26,236 nt of DNA from JBGSYN01 sp041750975 (GTDB lineage: Bacteria > Pseudomonadota > Alphaproteobacteria > Geminicoccales > Geminicoccaceae): assembly GCA_041750975.1 (NCBI GenBank), contig JBGSYN010000042.1, positions 1 through 26,236 on the forward strand, read 5' to 3'. Shown one piece after another: positions 1 through 6,572 of the stretch (its first letter is position 1; every line of letters starts with the position of its first letter). Below the pieces are notes generated by a model. The model was not told where the DNA came from. It saw only the letters and a program-made list of their open reading frames with translations, and searched no databases. The translations under genes were made by a program, and so were the position numbers.

Positions 1-312
1 CGTTTCATCGGCGGCCACAATGTCGTTTCCAGACGCTTGTTCGAAGCCGCCGATGGTGCGAGCCTAGGCGGCGAGGTGGCGATCCGGGACGACGAGATCC
101 GGATCGGCGAGCCAGGCCCCGACGAGTTCGGGGTCGAGGCCCTGATCAAGCTGATCGAATATCAAGGGACCAGCGTTCAGATCCGGGCCGAGGCGCAGCA
201 CGAACGCCTCAACCTCATGATGAGCGAAGCCGCTTATGAACGGCATCCTGTCGAAATCGACCGCACGGTCTGGCTGGCCTGGCCCAAATCCGCCGTGCAG
301 TCGCTCCACTGA
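1..312 (+). CDS. ABC transporter ATP-binding protein, C-terminal part (PotA-like), truncated by window start
   Basis: Frame 1 is open from the first base and gives 103 residues beginning RFIGGHNVV, with a TGA stop. That start and the beta-rich remainder resemble the TOBE-type C-terminal domain that follows the ATPase in PotA/FbpC-type subunits; Walker motifs lie outside the window. The expected role is the cytoplasmic ATPase powering the importer encoded immediately downstream. The TTG at base 37 is internal, not a start, because the frame stays open upstream of it. The stop is 63 bp before the binding-protein gene on the same strand, which supports one operon. The family call rests on the short RFIGGHN segment, size and context. 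Confidence 0.8.
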   Translation, partial: RFIGGHNVVSRRLFEAADGASLGGEVAIRDDEIRIGEPGPDEFGVEALIKLIEYQGTSVQIRAEAQHERLNLMMSEAAYERHPVEIDRTVWLAWPKSAVQSLH

Positions 313-375
313 GGCGGCCCCAGGCGTCGCCTCTTCATCCCTCACCCAACGTCACCCGCAAAGAAAGGGACAGGT

Positions 376-1674
376 ATGACGACAAAATATCGACTGATTG
401 ACCGAACCGGAGGCCTCAGCCGCCGCGACCTGCTGCGCTCGACCGCCGCCGTCGGTGTCGGTGCTGCAGCCGCCAGCGCGTTCCCCGCACCCTTCGTGCA
501 TGCCCAGGAGCCGATCACGCTCCGTCTTGCCGGCACGGGGGTCAACGCCTTCAACGAGATCGCCCAGAAGGTGCAGGAGGATCTTGGCTTCGGCCTCGAA
601 TTCACGACGCTGACCTCGGATGACGTGGTGAAGCGCGCCGTCACCCAGCCGACGAGCTTCGATCTGCTCGACAGTGAATATTGGATGCTGAAGAAGATCG
701 TTCCCTCGGGCAACCTCAAGGGCATGGATGTCACCAGGATCGATCTCTATGACGAGATCGTGCCGATCTTCACCCAGGGCAAATTGCCGGATGGCTCCGA
801 CACCACGCGGATCGGCACGGCACCGATCAAGGTCTCCTATCTGCCGAGCGGCGAAGCCACCGAGTTCGCCGCGGAGCCGACCGACTACATGACTTTGATC
901 CCGACGGTCTACAACGCCGACACGCTGGGCATTCGCCCGGACCTGATCGGCCGGCCGATCGAGAGCTGGGCCGAACTGGTCAATCCCGAGTTCAAGGGCA
1001 AGGCCTCCATCCTTAATATCCCCTCGATCGGCATCATGGATGCCGCCATGACCGCCCAGGCCGCAGGTGTGGCGGAATATGTCGATATGGGCAACATGAC
1101 CACCGAAGAGATCGACAAGACGATCGCCTTTTTGATCGAGGCCAAGCAGGCCGGCCAGTTCAGAGCGCTTTGGAAAGAGTTCAACGAAAGCGTCAATCTG
1201 ATGGCCTCGGGCGAGGTCGTCATTCAGTCGATGTGGTCGCCTGCCGTGACCAAGGTCCGCCAGCAGGGCATCGATTGCAAATACCAGCCTTTGAAGGAAG
1301 GCTACCGCGCCTGGGCCTCCGGTCTCGGCGTTCCGGCTCATCTCGAGGGTCGCAAGCTCGACGCCGCCTATGAGTTCATCAATTGGTATCTCTCGGGCTG
1401 GGCCGGCGCCTTCCTCAATCGTCAGGGCTATTACACCGCTGTTCTCAGCACTGCCGAGAAAGCCATGCAGCCGGACGAGTGGGGCTATTGGATGGAAGGC
1501 GAGCCGGCGGTCGAGCCGATCGTCAGCCCGACGGGCGAGGTCATCGCCCAGGTCGGTGAAATCCGCGATGGCGGCTCGTTCTATGAGCGCATGGGGAACG
1601 TTGCCTGCTGGAACACGGTGATGGACGAGGACCGCTACATGGTCCGCAAATGGAACGAGTTCGTCGCCGCCTAG
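376..1674 (+). CDS. ABC transporter substrate-binding protein, PotD/extracellular solute-binding family, Tat-exported
   Basis: This 432-residue protein starts at an ATG preceded by an AAAGGGA-type ribosome site. Residues about 16-44 are a twin-arginine signal: SRRDLLR, a hydrophobic alanine-rich stretch, then a cleavage-like FVHAQ; no lipobox cysteine follows. Segments such as TLIPTVYNADTLG, SWAELVNPEFKGK and YEFINWYLSG are typical of periplasmic polyamine-type binding proteins that hand ligand to PotB/PotC-like permeases. Tat export implies folding, perhaps with a ligand, before transport. The ligand cannot be read from sequence; the polyamine label is only at family level, and the racemase in the operon hints at an amino-acid or hydantoin-like substrate. 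Confidence 0.9.
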   Translation: MTTKYRLIDRTGGLSRRDLLRSTAAVGVGAAAASAFPAPFVHAQEPITLRLAGTGVNAFNEIAQKVQEDLGFGLEFTTLTSDDVVKRAVTQPTSFDLLDSEYWMLKKIVPSGNLKGMDVTRIDLYDEIVPIFTQGKLPDGSDTTRIGTAPIKVSYLPSGEATEFAAEPTDYMTLIPTVYNADTLGIRPDLIGRPIESWAELVNPEFKGKASILNIPSIGIMDAAMTAQAAGVAEYVDMGNMTTEEIDKTIAFLIEAKQAGQFRALWKEFNESVNLMASGEVVIQSMWSPAVTKVRQQGIDCKYQPLKEGYRAWASGLGVPAHLEGRKLDAAYEFINWYLSGWAGAFLNRQGYYTAVLSTAEKAMQPDEWGYWMEGEPAVEPIVSPTGEVIAQVGEIRDGGSFYERMGNVACWNTVMDEDRYMVRKWNEFVAA

Positions 1675-1738
1675 CCGAATGTCGTGCCGCGGGCAGGCTC
1701 TACCGGCCTTTCCGCGACACGCCCTCCCTGGAGCCGCC

Positions 1739-2653
1739 ATGAGCGTTGCGCTCGAGCGAACTGGAATAAGTGAACGCGAGGCGTCGACCCGCAGGCACCG
1801 GTCCATGGCCAGCCTCGCACCTTATCTTCAGGTGCTGCCGCTGCTCCTGGTATTTTTGAGCTTCTTCGTCGTGCCGATCGCCATCGTGGTGATCGTCAGC
1901 TTCTTCGATTATCAGACCTACGACATCCTCATCCCCGACTTCGTCTTCTTTAACTATGTAGATGTCTTTACTGCCAACGTGACGTGGCAGACCTATTGGA
2001 TCACCTTCAAATTCTGCGTCATCGTCTGGGCCATTACCGCCGTTCTCGGCTTTACCATCGCCTATTTCCTGGCCTTCTATATCCGCACATTGACCTGGCA
2101 GATCGGGCTCTTCCTGCTTTGCACGATACCGTTTTGGACCAGCAACGTGATCCGGATGATCTCCTGGATCCCGCTCCTGGGCCGCAATGGCGTCGTCAAT
2201 TCGACCCTGATGGGTTTGGGCATCACCGATCAGCCGCAGGAATGGCTGCTGTTCAGTGAGTTCTCGGTGATCCTCGGCTTCGTCCATCTCTACACGCTCT
2301 TTATGATCGTGCCGATTTTCAATTCAATGATGCGGATCGACAAATCGCTGATCGAGGCGGCGGCCGATGCCGGCGCCAGCGAGTGGCAGATCATCCGCCA
2401 TGTCATCCTACCGCTGACCAAGCCCGGCATTACGATCGGCTCGATTTTCGTCATCACCATCGTCATGGGCGATTTCGTGACGGTCACCGTCCTCGGCGGG
2501 GGCAAGGTCGCCTCGATCGGAAAATCCATCGCCACCGAGCTCTCCTATCTGCAGTTCCCGCCCGCTGCGGCCAACGCCATGGTGTTGTTGATGATCGTCA
2601 TCATGATGATCGTCGCCCTGACCCGCATCGTCGACATCCGCAAGGAATTGTAG
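1739..2653 (+). CDS. ABC transporter permease, PotB-type
   Basis: This is an inner-membrane permease of 304 residues. I chose the ATG at 1739 because TGGAG lies 5 bp upstream; an in-frame ATG at 1679, only 4 bp after the previous stop, would add 20 residues with no family-like content. About six hydrophobic segments are visible, the first at residues 31-52. The cytoplasmic EAA loop, EAAADAGASEWQIIRHVILP, is well conserved and docks onto the ATPase. With the next permease it should form the heterodimeric channel of the importer. It lies 64 bp after the binding protein and ends 2 bp before the second permease. Confidence 0.92.
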   Translation: MSVALERTGISEREASTRRHRSMASLAPYLQVLPLLLVFLSFFVVPIAIVVIVSFFDYQTYDILIPDFVFFNYVDVFTANVTWQTYWITFKFCVIVWAITAVLGFTIAYFLAFYIRTLTWQIGLFLLCTIPFWTSNVIRMISWIPLLGRNGVVNSTLMGLGITDQPQEWLLFSEFSVILGFVHLYTLFMIVPIFNSMMRIDKSLIEAAADAGASEWQIIRHVILPLTKPGITIGSIFVITIVMGDFVTVTVLGGGKVASIGKSIATELSYLQFPPAAANAMVLLMIVIMMIVALTRIVDIRKEL

Positions 2654-2655
2654 CG

Positions 2656-3501
2656 ATGCTGGCCGAAACCCGTCCCCGCACCTTCATCGTGCTCTCGATC
2701 GTCTTCACGCTCTTCGTGCTGTTTCTCTACGGGCCGATCTTCACCATCATCACCCTCTCGTTCCAGGGACCCAGCGGTGGCCTGGTGTTTCCGATGCGGG
2801 GCGTCTCCTTGCACTGGTTCGGGGAGTTGTTCAAACAGCAGTCGATCGGCGATATCGGCGGCGGCTTTAATCGGTCGATCATCCTCGCTTTGATTGTCAT
2901 GGTGCTGACCGTGATCGTCTCGTTTCTCGCCGGTCTCGCCTTCAGGAAGCGTTTCTTCGGCAGCACGCTTCTCTTCTACATCGTCGTCGCCAGCCTGATC
3001 ATGCCGTCGATCGTGGTGTCGCTTGGGATCAGCGCCATGTTCGAGCTCTTCGGCTTGCCCCGGAACCTGTTCTCCGCCGGCATCGGCACCCATCTGACCT
3101 GGACCCTGCCGTTCGGCCTGTTGATCATGTTCGCGGTCTTCAATCGGTTCGATCCATCCTACGAGGAAGCCGCCCGTGACCTCGGCGCCTCCGGCGTCGA
3201 CACGGTCCGCTATATCGTCTTGCCGATCGTGGCGCCGTCACTGATCGGCGTGGCGCTGTTCGGCTTCACCCTCTCCTATGACGAGCTGGCCCGCAGCTCG
3301 CAGGCGCTGGGGGCGAAGAACACGCTGCCGCTCGAGCTTCTGGCGATGCAGACCAATGCCACGACGCCGGTCATCTATGCACTCGGGACGGTCACGACCG
3401 GGCTCTCCTTTTTGATCATCGGATCGGCGCTCGCGACAGTGCTGGTGCTGCGCCGCCGTCAGGCCAGAAAGGGCACCGACGCCGGCAAAGGCCTCGTATA
3501 G
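2656..3501 (+). CDS. ABC transporter permease, PotC-type
   Basis: This is the second permease of the importer, 281 residues. The start is the ATG two bases after the stop of the first permease, a spacing typical of translational coupling; the frame is open further upstream but that part overlaps the first permease and is not family-like. An N-terminal membrane segment (IVLSIVFTLFVLFLYGPIF) is followed by about five more. The EAA motif reads EEAARDLGASGVDTVRYIVL. The protein ends in a basic tail (LRRRQARKG) expected at the cytoplasmic face. PotC-like proteins pair with PotB-like ones, which agrees with the order of the two genes. Confidence 0.92.
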   Translation: MLAETRPRTFIVLSIVFTLFVLFLYGPIFTIITLSFQGPSGGLVFPMRGVSLHWFGELFKQQSIGDIGGGFNRSIILALIVMVLTVIVSFLAGLAFRKRFFGSTLLFYIVVASLIMPSIVVSLGISAMFELFGLPRNLFSAGIGTHLTWTLPFGLLIMFAVFNRFDPSYEEAARDLGASGVDTVRYIVLPIVAPSLIGVALFGFTLSYDELARSSQALGAKNTLPLELLAMQTNATTPVIYALGTVTTGLSFLIIGSALATVLVLRRRQARKGTDAGKGLV

Positions 3502-3533
3502 ATTGACGATAGTCTGACCATGAGGGGAATGCC

Positions 3534-4265
3534 TTGAGACTCCGCATCATCAATCCCAACACGACGCTGTCGATGACCGAAAAGATCGGTGCTGCCGCCC
3601 GGGCCGTGGCTTCGCCCGGGACGGAGATCGAAGCGCTCTCGCCGGACAAGGGGCCGGTCAGCATCGAGGGGGCCTATGACGAGGCCTATTGCGTGCCGGG
3701 GGTGCTCGAACTCGTGCGCGAAGGCGGAGCCGACGGCTACATCATCGCTTGCTTCGACGATCCGGGCCTCGATGCGGCCCGCTCGATCACCGAGGCTCCT
3801 GTCCTCGGCATCGCCGAGGCCGCCATGCATGCAGCATCCATGCTGGCGGCGTCGTTCACCATCATCTCGACCCTCCCAACCTCGATACCGGTGATGGAGC
3901 ATTTGGCCCTGAAATACGGTTTCGAGCGGCATTGCAAAAGGGTCCGTGCCGGTAACTTTCCGGTCCTGGCCCTGGAAGAGCCCGGCAGCGAGGCCCGCCA
4001 CCAGCTCGAGCGCGAAATCGAACGGGCGTTGGGCGAGGAAAACCCCGAGGCCATTCTCCTCGGCTGCGCCGGCATGGCCGATCTGGCCAACGCCCTGACC
4101 CGGAAATATGGCCGTCCCGTGATCGACGGCGTCGCGGCGGCCACCGTTATGTGCGAAGGCCTGATCCGCCTTGGTCATGCCACCTCGAAACAGGCGGCCT
4201 ACGCCTGGCCACGCCACAAACCTTATGCAGGTGCATTTGCCGGCTACGCGCCGCCCCAACGGTAA
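3534..4265 (+). CDS. Asp/Glu/hydantoin racemase family protein
   Basis: This 243-residue protein starts at a TTG preceded by GAGGGGAA; the nearby out-of-frame ATG at 3528 stops at once. The N-terminus RIINPNTTLSMT and the cysteine pair Cys73 (IACFDDPG) and Cys177 (LLGCAGM) match the two-base catalytic cysteines of the Asp/Glu/hydantoin racemase family, cytoplasmic enzymes that invert a carbon alpha to a carbonyl. Some relatives act on allantoin or arylmalonate-type compounds, so substrate is open. It begins 32 bp after the permease and is probably the last gene of the operon, suggesting the imported ligand or its product is chiral and must be racemised. Confidence 0.88.
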   Translation: MRLRIINPNTTLSMTEKIGAAARAVASPGTEIEALSPDKGPVSIEGAYDEAYCVPGVLELVREGGADGYIIACFDDPGLDAARSITEAPVLGIAEAAMHAASMLAASFTIISTLPTSIPVMEHLALKYGFERHCKRVRAGNFPVLALEEPGSEARHQLEREIERALGEENPEAILLGCAGMADLANALTRKYGRPVIDGVAAATVMCEGLIRLGHATSKQAAYAWPRHKPYAGAFAGYAPPQR

Positions 4266-4396
4266 GCAGTGCCTGGCGCCGGTCACGGCGACGTTAGATC
4301 GCGTGATCGATTAGGGGACGCCATCGAATCCCCGCCATGGTAAGACGTCTTTGCTGTCGATCGTGGAAGCGAACAGTGAGACCAGGGAGAAGACCA

Positions 4397-5011
4397 ATGA
4401 CACCTCGACTAGTTGCCGCTGCAATCCTGTCTGTCGGTTTCGCCGCCGCGGCCGCGGCTCAAGACGCGACGATGAGTTTCTTCATCACCAGCGAGAATCC
4501 GGGGCAGGGCGGCGATCTTGGCGGCCTCGATGGTGCCGATGCCTATTGCACGAGCCTTGCCGAAGCTGCAGGCGTCACTGGAAAGATCTGGGCCGCCTAT
4601 TTATCGGCCAGCACGGAGAACGCCCGCAACCGGATCGGCGATGGCCCCTGGTACAACGCCAAGGGCGAGAAGATCGCGGATGACGTCGATACGCTGCACG
4701 AGGACAGCAACGGCCTCTCCAAGGAGGCCTCGCTCAACGAGCAGGGCGAGGTCGTCAATGGCCGCGGGGACACACCGAACCGGCACGATATCATGACCGG
4801 CTCGAACCTGATGGGTGAGCTCGAAGGAGATGCCTGCGCCGACTGGACCAGCGGTGGCGAGGGCTCGACGATGGTGGGCCATCACGATCGGACCGGCGGC
4901 GGCGACAATCCGACCTCATGGAACTCGGCTCACGCCTCGCGCGGCTGCAGCATCCCGGACTTGCAGGGCACCGGCGGCGACGGGCTGTTTTACTGTTTCG
5001 CGACGGACTGA
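4397..5011 (+). CDS. Secreted C-type-lectin-like (endostatin/DUF1554-like) protein
   Basis: This is an exported protein of 204 residues. The ATG at 4397 is preceded by GGGAGAAG and opens a clear Sec signal (MTPRLVAAAILSVGFAAAAA, cleavage near AAAQ-DA). The mature part has MSFFITSENPGQGGDLGGLDGADAYC, WAAYLS and NRIGDGPWYN, a pattern I associate with bacterial proteins with an endostatin/C-type-lectin-like fold. Four cysteines (DAYC, GDAC, SRGC, LFYC) could form two disulfides. Ligand and role are unknown; it may bind periplasmic or surface glycans. It stands alone on its strand, 131 bp after the racemase, and its stop lies 4 bp before a palindromic element. Confidence 0.75.
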   Translation: MTPRLVAAAILSVGFAAAAAAQDATMSFFITSENPGQGGDLGGLDGADAYCTSLAEAAGVTGKIWAAYLSASTENARNRIGDGPWYNAKGEKIADDVDTLHEDSNGLSKEASLNEQGEVVNGRGDTPNRHDIMTGSNLMGELEGDACADWTSGGEGSTMVGHHDRTGGGDNPTSWNSAHASRGCSIPDLQGTGGDGLFYCFATD

Positions 5012-5015
5012 CGCC

Positions 5016-5136
5016 CTAGTGCACCGACGCATTCGAAGCGAACAGCTTCGTTTGCGTTTATGGTGCACTAAACCATTGAGCGCGCGCAGCTTTGGCGCAT
5101 CCAGACGTGAACCGTCTGGATGCGCCGCTGCACTAG
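5016..5136. repeat. 121-bp palindromic intergenic element with two hairpins
   Basis: The element opens with CTAGTGCA (5016-5023) and closes with its exact inverse TGCACTAG (5129-5136). Inside are two stem-loops. The first pairs TAGTGCACC (5017-5025) with GGTGCACTA (5062-5070), with an inner imperfect stem around GAAGC/GCTTC. The second is a perfect 14-bp stem, 5094-5107 with 5113-5126, around loop TGAAC. It fills the gap between two convergent genes and could terminate both transcripts. The architecture resembles dispersed REP/MITE-like intergenic elements, but only one copy is seen here. Confidence 0.75.
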
Positions 5137-5173
5137 CGGAGCTCGCACCGAGCTACAGTGATGCGCTGAACGC

Positions 5174-6013
5174 TCAATTCACCTGGCCGGTTTCCTGGAG
5201 GAATCGCGCCATGCCCTGGATGTTGAGCGCGCGCCACTGCTCATAAGCGGCCCAGTCCTTGTAGTCATCCATCGTAATGCTCGCGACCAGCGCGTCGACT
5301 TTCTGGCCGGCTGCGAGACCCTCGAGCACTTCGGCCCGCAGGCGCTCGAGATAGATCCGTGCATCGGTCGCGTCGGCTTTCGTCCCGAGTGTGCTGTGAC
5401 CCGGCGCCAGGGCCTCGAAGTCGAGCGCCTCGACGGCGCTGATCTGATCGATGATGCCATCGATATCGGCACCGGTCATGTCCTGATAGGGCAGCCGTTT
5501 GGTCGAGACCGCATCGACGACGAAGGCGACATTCTCGGGGCGCACGACAACCGCGATGAGATCCGTGCCGTGACCCGGGCCAAGATAGGTCAGCTCGAAT
5601 GTTTTGCCGCCGTGTTCCAGCTGCATTGCCTGGCTGAAGCGAATGTCCGGCTCAACGCCGTCGATCGCCTTCGGTGCGTTGGCATGGGCGATGACGGTCG
5701 CCGTATCCACCAGGGAGGCGCCGCCCGAGGCATGGTCGCCGTGGCTGTGGCTGTAGATGAGGTGGGTCACGGGTCGGTCGGTGAGCGTTTTCAGCTCCGC
5801 CTCGAGCCAGGCGGTAACGTCGGCATTGATCGTGTCCATCACCACCACGCCCTCGTCCGTGACGACGGCAAGGCCGTAATGGGCATTGTTCTGGAAGCGG
5901 TAAACATCGCCCGCGACATTGGTCAGGCTGCGGGTCGGTGCATCCTGCGCCTGGGCGCCGACAGCGATCAGCATGCAGGCTGCTGCCGATGGGATAAACT
6001 TCGACGAAATCAT
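5174..6013 (-). CDS. Exported MBL-fold metallo-hydrolase
   Basis: This is a 279-residue metallo-beta-lactamase-fold protein. The ATG at 6013 has a strong GGGAGG ribosome site 5 bp upstream and starts a signal peptide (about residues 1-22, cleavage after GAQA). Zinc ligands are intact: HSHGDH at 89-94, His148 in LGPGHGTD, Asp167 in VVDAVS and His206 in LAPGHS. Such periplasmic relatives include subclass-B-like lactamases, quorum-quenching lactonases and SoxH-like proteins; sequence alone does not give the substrate. It converges with the lectin-like gene across the palindromic element. A 7-bp inverted repeat with a 6-nt loop at 6088-6107, upstream of the start, might be an operator. Confidence 0.88.
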   Translation of the reverse strand: MISSKFIPSAAACMLIAVGAQAQDAPTRSLTNVAGDVYRFQNNAHYGLAVVTDEGVVVMDTINADVTAWLEAELKTLTDRPVTHLIYSHSHGDHASGGASLVDTATVIAHANAPKAIDGVEPDIRFSQAMQLEHGGKTFELTYLGPGHGTDLIAVVVRPENVAFVVDAVSTKRLPYQDMTGADIDGIIDQISAVEALDFEALAPGHSTLGTKADATDARIYLERLRAEVLEGLAAGQKVDALVASITMDDYKDWAAYEQWRALNIQGMARFLQETGQVN

Positions 6014-6402
6014 TCGATCCTCCCGGAAATTCTCACCGACGGACTATGACGACGATCCGACCGGGATAGAAGGCTGGTGCGGGACGTTCACGCGCACATC
6101 CGCGTGACTGTGCGGCGCCGTCCACCGTCCCATGCGCACGGAGTACCGGATACTCGATATCGGAAATAAACGCTGAGGTTGCAACTTCTCCATTTTTTGT
6201 CAGTCACAGGATGTTAAATACTAACTCCCGCCGATTCTAAGGATTCACTGGGCAATATTCCGATGGGTACTTGCAATCTTTCAAAAAATGTCGAAAACGG
6301 CAACGAAGAATGGAATCTATAAATCAATTAACAAGTAAAAATACGAAGAAAGCATTTATATAAAATTTTATGAAAGTTTTTATCTTATTGTCGTAGCATT
6401 GA

Positions 6403-6408
6403 TACAAT
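6403..6408 (+). promoter_or_regulatory. Possible -10 box (TACAAT) inside AT-rich island
   Basis: TACAAT differs from the sigma-70 -10 consensus at one base. About 17 bp upstream lies only a weak -35 (TTATCT, 6380-6385). A start near 6415 would make a transcript of about 140 nt ending at the terminator at 6517-6553. In AT-rich DNA such boxes arise by chance, so this is only suggestive. Confidence 0.25.
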
Positions 6409-6475
6409 AGAATCTAGAAAAAAATGTTAAGAAAATGCACTTTTCATTTGATTTCTGAATTCAGCGGAGTTATTC

Positions 6476-6541
6476 ATGTGGTCGTCAAGTCAGACGGTGC
6501 CTCCCTCCCTTAGTAGGCCCTCACATACTTCAAGTGTGTGA
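6476..6541 (+). CDS. Possible 21-aa small ORF upstream of and within the terminator
   Basis: An ATG at 6476 with GGAG 6 bp upstream opens a 21-codon serine-rich frame (MWSSSQTVPPS..., ending SSV) whose TGA at 6539-6541 lies in the right arm of the terminator stem. Good ribosome-site spacing is the only positive evidence. Composition does not suggest a membrane peptide or toxin. It may be a short leader-like peptide or chance. Confidence 0.2.
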   Translation: MWSSSQTVPPSLSRPSHTSSV

Positions 6542-6553
6542 GGGCTTTTTTTT
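6517..6553 (+). terminator. Strong intrinsic terminator
   Basis: GCCCTCACATAC (6517-6528) pairs with GTGTGTGAGGGC (6534-6545), giving a 12-bp stem with one U-G wobble and loop TTCAA, followed directly by eight T residues (6546-6553). It points along the + strand; read on the other strand there is no U tract after the stem, so it is not a typical terminator for the antiporter gene. Confidence 0.88.
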
Positions 6554-6572
6554 ATCGTTGTTTGTGAAGGAC

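Larger units (their letters stand above)
6415..6553 (+). ncRNA. Candidate small RNA ending at an orphan intrinsic terminator
   Basis: The 3' end is defined by a strong hairpin and U8 tract; the 5' end is only inferred from a TACAAT box. No + strand gene precedes the terminator: the gene upstream (metallo-hydrolase) runs the other way and begins 500 bp away, and the next gene (antiporter) is also on the - strand. A terminator without a gene is a common signature of a small RNA or very short mRNA. I do not recognise the family. Confidence 0.35.
6014..6572. other. Gene-free 559-bp interval, mostly AT-rich
   Basis: No convincing protein gene is seen on either strand. Bases 6014-6165 are GC-rich like the rest of the window and should hold the promoter of the metallo-hydrolase gene. 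From about 6170 to 6480 composition drops sharply; long A/T runs are common and by eye GC falls to roughly 25-40 percent, against a window average clearly above 60. The AT-rich part ends at a strong intrinsic terminator pointing along the + strand. It contains a possible -10 box, a 21-codon ORF with a good ribosome site, and nothing else I can name. It could be a small-RNA locus, a foreign remnant or a protein-binding (H-NS-like/xenogeneic silencer) region. Confidence 0.7.

Noticed and set aside
352..1806. 484-codon open frame on the - strand
   Set aside because: It is fully antisense to the ABC binding-protein gene, has no ribosome site or family-like motif, and such frames arise from GC-rich third positions.
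2383..2655. Longer N-terminus for the second ABC permease
   Set aside because: It would overlap the first permease by 270 bp; the ATG at 2656 starts a typical permease N-terminus.
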